Source: Altererythrobacter sp. TH136 (GTDB lineage Bacteria > Pseudomonadota > Alphaproteobacteria > Sphingomonadales > Sphingomonadaceae). From it: DNA of 64,000 nucleotides. Positions 8,879 through 17,317 of this stretch are shown here, piece after piece. Under the pieces are notes generated by a model. That model searched no databases. It was given only the letters and a program-made list of their open reading frames with translations, and had not been told where the DNA came from. Numbering within the stretch: the first letter of the stretch is position 1; each line of letters begins with the position of its first letter. The position numbers and the translations under genes are program-made. The DNA lies in assembly GCF_007065885.1 (NCBI RefSeq), contig NZ_CP041409.1:1907501-1971500 (forward strand), given 5' to 3'.

Positions 8879-9474
8879 CCGCGCGCACGGCAACCAGCGC
8901 CGCATTTCGCCGTGCGGTCGCGTGGGTTGCCGTGCTCAACCTGGCATACTTTGGAATCGAATTCGCGGTCGCCCTCGCAATTCGATCGGTCGCGCTATTC
9001 GCCGATTCGGTGGACTTCCTTGAAGACACCTCGCTCAATCTGCTGATCCTCCTCGCGCTTGGCTGGAGCGTGGCGGCGCGTGCACGCATCGGGATGGCGC
9101 TGGCCGCACTGTTGCTGGTCCCGGGCTTGGTTACCCTGTGGACCGCATGGTCGAAGCTGGGGGAGCCGCTGGCACCCGCGCCACTGCCGCTGACGCTCAC
9201 CGGTCTGGGAGCTCTGGCGGTCAACCTGACTTGCGCGGTGATGCTGGTACGTTTTCGGGCGCATTCCGGCAGCTTGAGCAAAGCGGCGTTCCTGTCGGCG
9301 CGTAACGATGCGCTGGCGAACGTTGCGATCATCGCGGCGGGGCTGGTCACCGCCTTCGCCTGGTATTCGCCGTGGCCGGACCTGATCGTCGGGCTGGCGA
9401 TCGCCGCGATCAATCTCGATGCCGCGCGTGATGTGTGGGAGGCGGCGTGGGAAGAACGCCGCGCCGGGTCGTGA
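8875..9474 (+). CDS. Half-size cation-efflux (CDF-like) membrane protein
   Basis: The product is 199 residues with about five or six hydrophobic helices and resembles the transmembrane part of cation diffusion facilitator transporters. Acidic positions in FADSVDFLEDTSLN (second helix) and ARNDALANVAIIAAG (fifth helix) sit where CDF proteins carry their metal-site residues. The usual cytoplasmic C-terminal dimer/metal domain is absent, so it is shorter than the typical 290-300 residues. The TTG start overlaps the TGA of the upstream mutase (TTGA), indicating translational coupling. The metal is not predictable from sequence. Confidence 0.65.
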   Translation: MTARTATSAAFRRAVAWVAVLNLAYFGIEFAVALAIRSVALFADSVDFLEDTSLNLLILLALGWSVAARARIGMALAALLLVPGLVTLWTAWSKLGEPLAPAPLPLTLTGLGALAVNLTCAVMLVRFRAHSGSLSKAAFLSARNDALANVAIIAAGLVTAFAWYSPWPDLIVGLAIAAINLDAARDVWEAAWEERRAGS

Positions 9475-9520
9475 CCATGGCGAGGCGGAGCTTTGCCGCC
9501 GCTCGTGCTTTGGCATATCC

Positions 9521-12016
9521 ATGAACGACGAAATCGGACCTGATGGGGCGGGGCAGGTTCCGCGCGAAATCCGAGAATGGTTCGCGGGCCGCGGCTGGCG
9601 CATTCGCCGCCACCAGACCGAGATGCTGGCAGCAAGCGAGGCGGGGCAGCATGCTCTGCTGGTGGCGGATACCGGAGCCGGGAAGACGCTCGCCGGGTTC
9701 CTGCCCACGTTGGCCGCGTTCTGCCCCTCCACCCTGGGCGACACGCCGGTGCCCGAAGGGCTGCACACGCTCTACGTTTCCCCGCTGAAGGCGCTGGCGC
9801 ATGACGTGCAGCGCAATCTGGTCACGCCGATCGAGGAGATGGCTCTGCCGATCCGGGTCGAGACGCGCAGCGGCGATACCCCCTCCGATCGCAAGAAGCG
9901 CCAGCGCGCCCGCCCTCCGCATGTTCTGCTGACCACGCCCGAGTCCTTGTCCCTGCTGCTGAGTTATCCGGAAAGCTTCGATCTGTTTGCCGGACTCAAG
10001 CGCGTGGTCATCGACGAGGTCCATGCGTTCGCCACCGGCAAGCGCGGCGATCTCCTCGCGCTGGCGATGAGCCGGCTGCAGGCGAACGCGCCCGATCTTC
10101 AGCGCGCGGCGCTGTCGGCCACCTTGGCCGATCCGCAGGAGTTCCGCGAATGGCTCGCCCCCTGGGGGGAGATCGATACGGTCACGCTGGTCGAAGGGGA
10201 GCCCGGTGCGCCGCCGGTGGTCGAGGTGCTGTTGCCGATCGAGGAACGGGTGCCGTGGGGCGGCCACGCGGCGACCTGGGCCATCCCCCAATTGTATGAG
10301 GAGATTCGCCGCAACCGAACCACGCTGGTGTTCACCAACACCCGCTTTCTGGCCGAATACGTCTTCCAGAACTTGTGGGACGTGAATGACGACAACCTGC
10401 CGATCGGCATCCACCACGGGTCGTTGAGCAAGGAAGCGCGGCGCAAGGTGGAAGGCGCCATGGCGCGCGGCGAACTGCGCGCGCTGGTCGCCACCGCCAG
10501 CTTGGATCTTGGCGTCGACTGGGGAGATATTGACCTGGTGGTGCAGATGGGCGCGCCCAAGGGGTCAAGCCGGCTGCTTCAGCGGGTCGGGCGCGCCAAT
10601 CACCGGCTTGATCAGGCGAGCCGCGCGGTACTGGTACCAGGCAATCGCTTCGAATTCCTAGAGGCGACTGCCGCCAAGGAGGCCGTTGATCAGGGCCAGC
10701 GCGATGGAGAGGATTTTCGTCCCGGCCGGCTCGACGTGCTGGCCCAGCATGTGATGGCCTGCGCGTGTGCCGCCCCGTTTGGCGAGGCGGCATTGCTTCG
10801 GGAAGTGCGCTCCAGCCTGCCTTACGCCTGGGTCGATCAGGCCGCGTGGGAGCGCGTGCTCAATTTCGTCGCGACCGGCGGGTACGCATTGAAAGCGTAC
10901 GACAAGTTTCGCCGCATCGTGCGCGACACACCCTCCGGCGCCGGCGAGCCGGTGTGGCGGCTATCCCACCCCGAGCACGCTGCTCGCCATCGACTTAACG
11001 CCGGGATCATCGTCGATTCCGAAATGCTTGAGGTGCGGTTCAAGAACGGCCGGTCGCTGGGCAAGGTTGAGGAGCGCTTCGCCGCGTCGCTGAGCCCCGG
11101 GGACACGTTCCAGTTCGCTGGGGTGAACCTCGAAGTCGAGCGTATCAAGGACATGGAGCTGACAGTCAGGGCCAGCACCAAGGCGGCCATGATCCCCAGC
11201 TATGGCGGCCAACGCTTGCCGCTGACGACCCATCTCGCCACGCGGGTGCGCGAAATGCTGATGGACCGCGCCGGGTGGGCGCGCTTTCCCGATGATGTGC
11301 GCGAATGGCTGGAAGTGCAGCACTGGCGCAGCGAGATGCCCGGTCCGGGAACTCTGCTGGTCGAAAGCTTCCCGCACGCCAAGAAGCATTACGCGGTCTA
11401 CTACACCTTCATCGGATGGAACGCGAACCAGTCGCTCGGCATGCTGATTACGAAGCGGATGGAGGAGCGCGGTCTCATGCCGCTCGGCTTCAACGCCAAT
11501 GATTATTGCCTGGCGATCTGGGGGCTGAAACCGGTTGCCGACGTGGCGCCGCTGCTGTCACCCGATATCCTGCAAGACGAATTCGTCGAATGGGTGCAGA
11601 ACTCGCATCTCCTGCGTCGCGCTTTCCGCGAGGTGGCGGTGATCGGGGGGCTGGTGGAGCGACAACATCCGGGGAAGCGCAAAAGCGGCAAGCAGGTCAC
11701 GTTCTCGACTGATCTGATCTATGACGTGCTGCGCAAATACGAGCCGGACCACGTGCTGCTGGAAGCGGCTTGGGCCGATGCGCGTACCCGCATGACGGAT
11801 ATCGGCCGGTTAGGCGATTTGCTGGACAGCGCGGCAAGCCAACTGCTGCACGTGGAGCTTGACCGTGTCAGCCCGCTGGCGGTGCCGGTCATGACGCTGA
11901 TCGGCCGGGAGAAGCTGCCGGATGGCGCGGCCGATGACGAACTGCTGCTGGAGGCGGAAACGCTCGCGTCCGAAGCAATGCGGGTCGATGCGGCGGTGCC
12001 ATTCGAGGGCGATTAA
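9521..12016 (+). CDS. Ligase-associated DNA damage response DEXH-box helicase (Lhr-like)
   Basis: This 831-residue superfamily 2 helicase has Walker A ADTGAGKT (Lys55), the DEVH box near residue 165 (VIDEVHAFA), motif III SATLAD, and motif VI GRANHR. The Lhr-type winged-helix and C-terminal core follow (FAGVNLEVERI, KKHYAVYYTFIGWNANQSLG). It matches the family usually encoded beside an ATP-dependent DNA ligase, an exonuclease and the PdeM phosphoesterase; none of these lies here. ATG 9521 was chosen because the in-frame start at 9419 lies inside the upstream gene. Role inferred: DNA repair after damage. Confidence 0.88.
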   Translation: MNDEIGPDGAGQVPREIREWFAGRGWRIRRHQTEMLAASEAGQHALLVADTGAGKTLAGFLPTLAAFCPSTLGDTPVPEGLHTLYVSPLKALAHDVQRNLVTPIEEMALPIRVETRSGDTPSDRKKRQRARPPHVLLTTPESLSLLLSYPESFDLFAGLKRVVIDEVHAFATGKRGDLLALAMSRLQANAPDLQRAALSATLADPQEFREWLAPWGEIDTVTLVEGEPGAPPVVEVLLPIEERVPWGGHAATWAIPQLYEEIRRNRTTLVFTNTRFLAEYVFQNLWDVNDDNLPIGIHHGSLSKEARRKVEGAMARGELRALVATASLDLGVDWGDIDLVVQMGAPKGSSRLLQRVGRANHRLDQASRAVLVPGNRFEFLEATAAKEAVDQGQRDGEDFRPGRLDVLAQHVMACACAAPFGEAALLREVRSSLPYAWVDQAAWERVLNFVATGGYALKAYDKFRRIVRDTPSGAGEPVWRLSHPEHAARHRLNAGIIVDSEMLEVRFKNGRSLGKVEERFAASLSPGDTFQFAGVNLEVERIKDMELTVRASTKAAMIPSYGGQRLPLTTHLATRVREMLMDRAGWARFPDDVREWLEVQHWRSEMPGPGTLLVESFPHAKKHYAVYYTFIGWNANQSLGMLITKRMEERGLMPLGFNANDYCLAIWGLKPVADVAPLLSPDILQDEFVEWVQNSHLLRRAFREVAVIGGLVERQHPGKRKSGKQVTFSTDLIYDVLRKYEPDHVLLEAAWADARTRMTDIGRLGDLLDSAASQLLHVELDRVSPLAVPVMTLIGREKLPDGAADDELLLEAETLASEAMRVDAAVPFEGD

Positions 12017-12102
12017 AACCAATACGGCGCGCCGGGCCGGATTTTAACGCCGGCCTTCCGATACCCGCCCTTCGCTCGCAATCGCGCCGTCGAGACAAAG
12101 AA

Positions 12103-12126
12103 AAGGGGCGGATTTCTCCGCCCCTT
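12103..12126. terminator. Hairpin between convergent genes
   Basis: A perfect 9-bp stem (AAGGGGCGG with CCGCCCCTT) encloses the 6-base loop ATTTCT, flanked by A-rich sequence on the left (AAAGAAA). On the minus strand this gives a stem followed by TTTCTTTG, a good intrinsic terminator for the tonB-exbBDD operon. It may also stop plus-strand transcription from the helicase gene. Confidence 0.75.
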
Positions 12127-12151
12127 GCAAAGGTTCGAATGACGGCTGCGG

Positions 12152-12589
12152 TCAGGCCGCTTTGCCGAACTGCCGGTACTTTTCGTTGCCGACGAAACCG
12201 AACTTGGTCACGCCCGAAGCCTTGATGATGTTCAACACCCGGATCGACAGGTCGTAGCTGGCCTGATCGGTCGGCTCGAACTGCAATTCGGGCTCCACCG
12301 CCATGGACCTGGAAGTGTTCAGATTCGCCACCAGCTCGCTGTCCGAGATGGGCGTCGCATTCCACAGGATCTGGTTGTCCGGGGTAAGCACGATCTTGTT
12401 CTTGATCGGGTCCACGGGCGGAGGATTGTCCTGCGGACTGGGCACCGGCAGATCGATGTCAACCGAGTGCGTGGCCACCGGAATGGTAATGATGAACATG
12501 ATCAGGAGCACGAGCATGACGTCGATCAGCGGCGTCGTGTTCATCTCCATCATCGGCGAGCCATCGTCGCTGCCGCCTGACATTGCCAT
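12152..12589 (-). CDS. exbD: ExbD/TolR-family biopolymer transport protein (second ExbD)
   Basis: The 145-residue protein has one N-terminal transmembrane helix (about residues 20-42) carrying the functional aspartate in NTTPLIDVMLVLLI, followed by a periplasmic domain. ExbD works with ExbB as the proton channel that energises TonB. It is the last of four genes in the order tonB-exbB-exbD-exbD (minus strand), 47 bases after the first exbD. A second exbD copy is known from some tonB loci such as that of Xanthomonas. It lacks the cysteines of its neighbour, so the copies are diverged rather than recent duplicates. Confidence 0.92.
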   Translation of the reverse strand: MAMSGGSDDGSPMMEMNTTPLIDVMLVLLIMFIITIPVATHSVDIDLPVPSPQDNPPPVDPIKNKIVLTPDNQILWNATPISDSELVANLNTSRSMAVEPELQFEPTDQASYDLSIRVLNIIKASGVTKFGFVGNEKYRQFGKAA

Positions 12590-12636
12590 CGTGGGTTACT
12601 CCTGAATCAGTGTCGCCAACTCGGTCCGAAGGCTGA

Positions 12637-13167
12637 TTAGCCGTTCGGATCGACCGGGTTGGAGATGAAGCCGACGGTCGGGTAGCCGGCCGCCTGGACG
12701 TTGTAGATCGTGCCCGCGACACAGCGCCACGGGGCGTTGACGTCCCCGCGAATGTGGACCTGCGGAACGCTGTCCGGATTTTCCATCAGCGCTTCGGGAC
12801 CACCGGCGGCCTGGACGATCCTGTCGAGCCGCTCAAACGCGCGGTCGTACAGTTCCTGCGAATCGACCGGCGTGGTGTTGTTGAAGTAGACCCGGCACTC
12901 CCCGTTGCGCGATGCGCCGGCAAATCCGGGCTCTCCCGCGCTGCGGCCGGCATCGTCGGAGGTGCTGACGGTAAGCAGCAGGTTCTCGACCTTGTCTTTG
13001 GACTCCGTCGATTCCATCACTGGCAGCCTGAGCTTCTCGATCGTCTGGATGGCAACCGGGACCGCGATCAGGAAGATGATCAGGAGCACCAGCATCACGT
13101 CGACGAGCGGCGTGGTGTTGATGTCCGACATCGGCGCCTCGGTCGGTCCGCCTGCGGAAATGGCCAT
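12637..13167 (-). CDS. exbD: ExbD/TolR-family biopolymer transport protein with enlarged periplasmic domain
   Basis: The product is 176 residues, longer than the usual 135-145. The N-terminal helix contains the key aspartate in NTTPLVDVMLVLLI. The periplasmic part carries an extra acidic/glycine-rich segment (SDDAGRSAGEPG) and two cysteines (GECRVYF and PWRCVAG) that could form a disulfide. It belongs to the tonB-exbB-exbD-exbD operon and lies 73 bases after exbB. Family identity is firm; what the insertion does is unknown. Confidence 0.92.
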   Translation of the reverse strand: MAISAGGPTEAPMSDINTTPLVDVMLVLLIIFLIAVPVAIQTIEKLRLPVMESTESKDKVENLLLTVSTSDDAGRSAGEPGFAGASRNGECRVYFNNTTPVDSQELYDRAFERLDRIVQAAGGPEALMENPDSVPQVHIRGDVNAPWRCVAGTIYNVQAAGYPTVGFISNPVDPNG

Positions 13168-13201
13168 GGGCTTCCTATCCTATTTCAGTTCTTTGCGAAG
13201 C

Positions 13202-13232
13202 GCGGGAGGAGCGAATGGGACGCTCCTCCCGC
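13202..13232 (-). other. 12-bp intercistronic hairpin between exbB and exbD
   Basis: A perfect 12-bp stem (13202-13213 paired with 13221-13232; GCGGGAGGAGCG and its complement) encloses a 7-base loop. It lies in the 73-base gap between the end of exbB and the first exbD. No T-run follows on the minus strand, so it is not a classical terminator. It could protect the 3' end of the tonB-exbB transcript or reduce exbD expression. Confidence 0.75.
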
Positions 13233-13240
13233 ACGATCGC

Positions 13241-14041
13241 TCAGGGACGGGGAGCGGTGGTCGACGCTACCGGCTTGGCCGGAGCGGTCGCCGCAGCCTT
13301 GCCCGCTGCCTGTGTGGAGGTCTGCGTCATCACCGCAGGACGCACCGCGCCACGCGAGTTGATGTTTGCCAGGATGTCGGTCGAGAAACCCGAAAGCATC
13401 TGCGCGATACGCTTGTTGCGGCTCTGCAGCCAGTTGTAGGCCAGCACCGCCGGCACCGCCACGAGCAGACCGATCGCGGTCATGATGAGCGCCTCACCCA
13501 CCGGGCCGGCAACCTTGTCGATCGACGCCGAACCGGCGAGACCGATGTTGATCAGCGCGCGATAGATACCGATCACGGTGCCGAGCAGACCCACGAACGG
13601 CGCGGTCGCACCGACGGTGGCAAGGAACGGCAGACCGCCGGCCAGCTTTGCGTTGATCGCGGCTTCCGAGCGGGCGAGCGAACCGTGCAGCCAGTCATGC
13701 GCGTCCAGCTTGTCCGTCATCTTTTCGTGCGATTCTTCGGCGGTCAGGCCGTCATCGACGAGCTGGCGCCATGCGCTGTTCTTGTCGAGCTTGTTGGCAC
13801 CTTCGCGCAGCGTCGATGCGCGCCAGAAGCCAGAGCGCACGTTCTTGTACTGGTTGAAGATCTTCTGCTGCTCGAGCCACTTGGTGATCAGGATGTAGAA
13901 CGATCCGACGGACATGATCACCAGAACGATGAAGATGGACCAGGCGATCAGACCGCCCTGGTTCATTGCTTCCCAAAAGCCGAACTGGTTGACGGGGGCG
14001 GCGGTGCCGCCTGCCGCCGCGGTAAGAAGTTCGATGTACAT
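13241..14041 (-). CDS. exbB: MotA/TolQ/ExbB proton channel protein
   Basis: The 266-residue protein has an N-terminal hydrophobic helix (about 28-50), a cytoplasmic loop, and the conserved pair of helices with TVGATAPFVGLLGTVIGI and MTAIGLLVAVPAVLAYN, which line the proton channel in ExbB/TolQ. With ExbD it uses the proton motive force to drive TonB. The C-terminal tail (from about residue 225) is alanine/proline/threonine rich and unlikely to be structured. It lies 37 bases downstream of tonB on the minus strand. Confidence 0.93.
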   Translation of the reverse strand: MYIELLTAAAGGTAAPVNQFGFWEAMNQGGLIAWSIFIVLVIMSVGSFYILITKWLEQQKIFNQYKNVRSGFWRASTLREGANKLDKNSAWRQLVDDGLTAEESHEKMTDKLDAHDWLHGSLARSEAAINAKLAGGLPFLATVGATAPFVGLLGTVIGIYRALINIGLAGSASIDKVAGPVGEALIMTAIGLLVAVPAVLAYNWLQSRNKRIAQMLSGFSTDILANINSRGAVRPAVMTQTSTQAAGKAAATAPAKPVASTTAPRP

Positions 14042-14078
14042 GCGAGTGTCCTCTCAGATGAAGGTCAGAATAGGGGTG

Positions 14079-14765
14079 TTATTGCGGGATTTGCCAGCGA
14101 ACCGAGCTTGACCAGCTGCTGGCGATAGGCTGCCCTTCGCCATTAGTGGCCGGATTGAAGCGTCCACGCCGGGTGATCAGCGAGCAGGTCGTGCTGTCGA
14201 GTTCCGGAGTGCCGCTCGACCCGGTGACCGAGCAATTGGTGACCCGGCCATCGGCGCTTACCTGAACGGTAAAGCGCGTCACGCCTTCCTTTTCCTCGCG
14301 CAGAGCACGGCTTGGATAGTCGTTGGCGTTAGCCCAATTGCCCGGGTTACCCTTCGGCGACACGGCCTTGGGCTGCACGCGCGGCGGCGGCGGCGGGGCT
14401 GGCGGGGGCGCCGGAGGAGGCGCAACCGCAGCCGGCGGCGGCACGCGCAGCACGGGCGGGGCCGGCGGCGGAATCGTGGGCTGAGTGCGGATCGGCGGCG
14501 GTGCGACCGCCACATTGATCGGCGGCGGCGGCGCAACCGGCGGCGGCGCAACATCCGGCACCTCTTCAGGCGGTGGTGGCGGCGGCTCCTCCTCGGGCGG
14601 CGGCGGTTCCTCGATATCGACGGTTGTTACGCGCTCGATCGCCTTCTGAACTGCCGAATAGGCAAGCCCGGTCACCAAGGCGTAACCGACGGCGATATGG
14701 ATCAGCGCAACGATGATGATCGCTACAATGCGATTACCGCTCATCTGTTGATCAGAGTAGGCCAT
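14079..14765 (-). CDS. tonB: TonB-family energy transducer
   Basis: The 228-residue protein has the standard TonB layout: a short cytoplasmic start, one transmembrane helix (about 11-31), a long proline-rich periplasmic spacer (about 45-130, with repeated PPPP runs and charged EEPPPPEE stretches) and a C-terminal TonB domain (GVTRFTVQVSADGRVTNCSV, then RFNPATNGEGQPI). It transmits energy from ExbB/ExbD to outer-membrane receptors. It is the first gene of the minus-strand operon. Two cysteines lie in the C-terminal domain. No receptor gene is adjacent; one lies at 45153-47549. Confidence 0.92.
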   Translation of the reverse strand: MAYSDQQMSGNRIVAIIIVALIHIAVGYALVTGLAYSAVQKAIERVTTVDIEEPPPPEEEPPPPPPEEVPDVAPPPVAPPPPINVAVAPPPIRTQPTIPPPAPPVLRVPPPAAVAPPPAPPPAPPPPPRVQPKAVSPKGNPGNWANANDYPSRALREEKEGVTRFTVQVSADGRVTNCSVTGSSGTPELDSTTCSLITRRGRFNPATNGEGQPIASSWSSSVRWQIPQ

Positions 14766-15106
14766 TCAGTCGCATCACTCCATGTCAGGCGCCGGGAATC
14801 ACCCCGGCATGCCTGCATCGAGCCGGCGCTGCAAGCGCGCCGGCCGACGCATCCATTCCATTTTCCGCCCTGAAGCCCATCGAGAAACGACGGCCTTGCG
14901 ACCCGCCGGATCCCCGATGACCCGGCACGGGCCCTCCGGGGGGTTAGCTTATATCTTCGCTCCCCGGTTCCCGGCGAGCCTTAACGTTGAAGCAAATCCC
15001 GCGCAAACGCTTTTGCGGTTAACCGGGGATTCAGTCCATTGAGGCTGCAACGGCGCAGATGCCTTCCGGTTTCCAACGCGCCGAGATGCGCCTAGCGGAC
15101 TATGCC
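14766..15106. other. Gene-free region, divergent promoter area
   Basis: These 341 bases separate tonB (minus) from a secreted-protein gene (plus). No convincing gene is present. It contains two hairpins, 14822-14829 with 14837-14844 (GCCGGCGC, 7-base loop) and 15002-15007 with 15012-15017 (CGCAAA/TTTGCG), plus the palindrome GGTTAACC at 15017-15024. A minus-strand TATAAG near 14949-14954 could be a -10 box for tonB but has no good -35. No clear Fur-type box is seen. Confidence 0.4.
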
Positions 15107-15949
15107 ATGAACAACCCGATACACTTCGCCCGACCGATCATCCTGGCCGCCGTGTTAGCCACGGGAGTGGCTGCCGCGCCGGTCCCGGTGGCGGCGCCGG
15201 CGCCGACCTATGCGGACCTTGCCGATCTTGCTGACAAAGCCGACCTGGTGGTGCACGTGGCGGTGACCCGGCAGACGGCGCTGCCCCCCGAACGGGCGCC
15301 GGGCGTGGCGCCAGGGTTTACCCGGTTGTACATCCAGGCGCGGACGCTGGCCCTTCTCGCCGGATCGGCGCCGCTGGGCGGATCGGTCAGCTACCTGGTC
15401 GATGTGCCGACCAACGCCAAGGGCAAGCCGCCGAAGCTGAAGAAGCGCGAGTTTCTGCTGTTCGCCAAACCGGTGCCTGGTCGCCCGGGCGAACTGCAAC
15501 TGGCCAGTCCCACCGCACAGTTGCCGTTCGACGGCGCGCTCGCTGATCGGCTTCGTCCCATCCTCAGCGAACTGGCCGCCACCGATGCCGCCCCTTCGGT
15601 TACCGGGGTGCGCGACGCCTTGAGTGTTCCAGGCGCGCTGGTCGGCGAATCCGAAACGCAGGTCTTCCTGGGCGCCGCCAACGGCGAGCCGGTGTCGCTG
15701 ACCGTGGTGCGCCGGCCGGGAATGACGCCCACGTGGGGGGTTTCCTATTCGGAGATCGTCGATCAGGCGGCGCGCCCGCCGGAGCCGGATACGCTGGCGT
15801 GGTACCGCCTCGCCTGTTTCCTGCCTGCGCAATTGCCGCGAGAAGCCAACCTGTCGCAGGACCCCGCCTCGCGTGCCCGCGCGACCGAAGACTATGGCTT
15901 CGTGCTGCGCCAGCTTGGCCCGTGCCCGCGAACCCTGACGGCCCGATAG
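15107..15949 (+). CDS. Exported protein of unknown function
   Basis: I do not recognise a named family. From ATG 15107 the product has 280 residues. A signal peptide is likely: basic/hydrophobic start (HFARPIILAAVLATGVAAA) and an alanine-rich cleavage region. The mature part begins with DLADLADKADLVVHVAVTRQ, followed by a region resembling a beta-rich domain with KGKPPKLKKREFLLFAKPVPG and a C-terminal helical part with two cysteines (YRLACFLP and QLGPCPRTL) that could form a disulfide. Alternative starts at 15059 and 15086 add residues before the signal. It is monocistronic, 67 bases ahead of hom. A periplasmic location is inferred. Confidence 0.7.
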   Translation: MNNPIHFARPIILAAVLATGVAAAPVPVAAPAPTYADLADLADKADLVVHVAVTRQTALPPERAPGVAPGFTRLYIQARTLALLAGSAPLGGSVSYLVDVPTNAKGKPPKLKKREFLLFAKPVPGRPGELQLASPTAQLPFDGALADRLRPILSELAATDAAPSVTGVRDALSVPGALVGESETQVFLGAANGEPVSLTVVRRPGMTPTWGVSYSEIVDQAARPPEPDTLAWYRLACFLPAQLPREANLSQDPASRARATEDYGFVLRQLGPCPRTLTAR

Positions 15950-16015
15950 TATCTCTTTGTTGGCCGGCCATCCCGCCGTGGAATAAGCGGCGGGCCTACT
16001 GGGAGGGGAGACGGC

Positions 16016-17317
16016 ATGGCTGAACCATTGCGCATCGCGCTCGCCGGGCTGGGCACGGTCGGCGCGGGCGTGGTCCGGTTGCTGCACACCAATGCCGCAC
16101 TGGTCGGCGCCCGTGCCGGGCGGGATATCCGCATCGTCGCAGTCAGCGCGCGCGACCGCATCCGTGATCGCGGGGTGGACCTGAGCGCGTTCGACTGGTG
16201 CGACGACATGACCGCGATGGCTGCCCGCCCCGACGTCGACGCGGTGGTCGAGCTGGTCGGGGGAGCCGATGGGCCGGCGCTGACGCTGGCCCGCGCGGCG
16301 ACCCGTGAAGGCAAGGCGCTGGTAACGGCGAACAAGGCCATGATCGCGCATCATGGTCTGGCCCTTGCCCAGGCGGCGGAGGAGGCGGGCGTTGCGCTGA
16401 AGTTCGAAGCTGCGGTGGCGGGGGGAATCCCGGTCATCAAGGGCCTGCGCGAAGGCGCTGCCGCCAACCACATCGGCCGGGTGCAGGGCATCCTCAACGG
16501 CACGTGCAATTTCATTCTTTCCGCCATGGAGCAGAGCGGCCGCGACTTCGCCGACGTGCTCGCCGAAGCCCAGGCATTGGGATTTGCCGAGGCGGACCCG
16601 TCATTCGACATCGACGGGATCGACGCGGGACACAAGCTGGCGATCCTCGCGGCGATCGCCTTCGGCGCGCGGCTCGATTTCGCCAATGTCTCGTGCGAAG
16701 GCATTGCGCAGGTGCGCGCCGCTGACATCGCCCGCGCCCGCGATCTGGGTTTTGTCATCCGGCTGGTGGGAGAGGCCGACATCGACGTAGGCGCGCAGCG
16801 CCTGCTGCAGCGCGTCAGGCCGTGCCTGGTCCCTCGAGCGCACCCGCTGGCGCATGTCGACGACGCGACCAATGCGGTCGTTGCCGAAGGCAATTTCTCT
16901 GGCCGGCTGCTGTTTCAGGGCGCGGGGGCCGGCGATGGCCCCACCGCAAGCGCAGTGGTCGCCGATCTCATCGACATTGCCCGCGGCGAATCGCACCCCG
17001 CCTTTTCGGTTCCGGTCGGGAGACTGGCGGCGATGAAGCCGGCCGAGCCGGGCGATCGGCTGGGTCGCAGCTATATCCGGTTTACGGTGGCAGACCGCCC
17101 TGGCGTGCTGGCCGAAATCACCGCCGCGATGCGCGATGCGGAAGTTTCCATCGAAAGCCTGATCCAGCAGGGCCAGCCCAATGCCGAAGGCGATGTGCTG
17201 GTGGCAATGGTCACGCACGAAGGGCCGGAGAAATGTGTCACCAGGGCGCTGGAACTGCTTTCCGGGGCGGCTAGCCTGACGGCGCCTCCGCTGGTTCTGC
17301 CGTTGCTCGAAGCGTAG
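16016..17317 (+). CDS. hom: Homoserine dehydrogenase
   Basis: The 433-residue enzyme reduces aspartate semialdehyde to homoserine, the branch point toward threonine, methionine and isoleucine. The N-terminal Rossmann motif is GLGTVGAGV (residues 11-19); the catalytic domain contains GTCNFILSAM and DPSFDIDGIDAGHKLAILA. A C-terminal ACT regulatory domain is recognisable (RSYIRFTVADRPGVLAEITA), so threonine feedback control is likely. The start is preceded by GGGAGGGGAGA, a strong ribosome-binding site. Its last 47 bases overlap the end of the convergent gene on the minus strand. Confidence 0.96.
   Translation: MAEPLRIALAGLGTVGAGVVRLLHTNAALVGARAGRDIRIVAVSARDRIRDRGVDLSAFDWCDDMTAMAARPDVDAVVELVGGADGPALTLARAATREGKALVTANKAMIAHHGLALAQAAEEAGVALKFEAAVAGGIPVIKGLREGAAANHIGRVQGILNGTCNFILSAMEQSGRDFADVLAEAQALGFAEADPSFDIDGIDAGHKLAILAAIAFGARLDFANVSCEGIAQVRAADIARARDLGFVIRLVGEADIDVGAQRLLQRVRPCLVPRAHPLAHVDDATNAVVAEGNFSGRLLFQGAGAGDGPTASAVVADLIDIARGESHPAFSVPVGRLAAMKPAEPGDRLGRSYIRFTVADRPGVLAEITAAMRDAEVSIESLIQQGQPNAEGDVLVAMVTHEGPEKCVTRALELLSGAASLTAPPLVLPLLEA

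Noticed and set aside
14782-15042. 86-codon frame in the tonB divergent region
   Set aside because: Arginine-rich with no signal or domain, and located in the likely promoter area.
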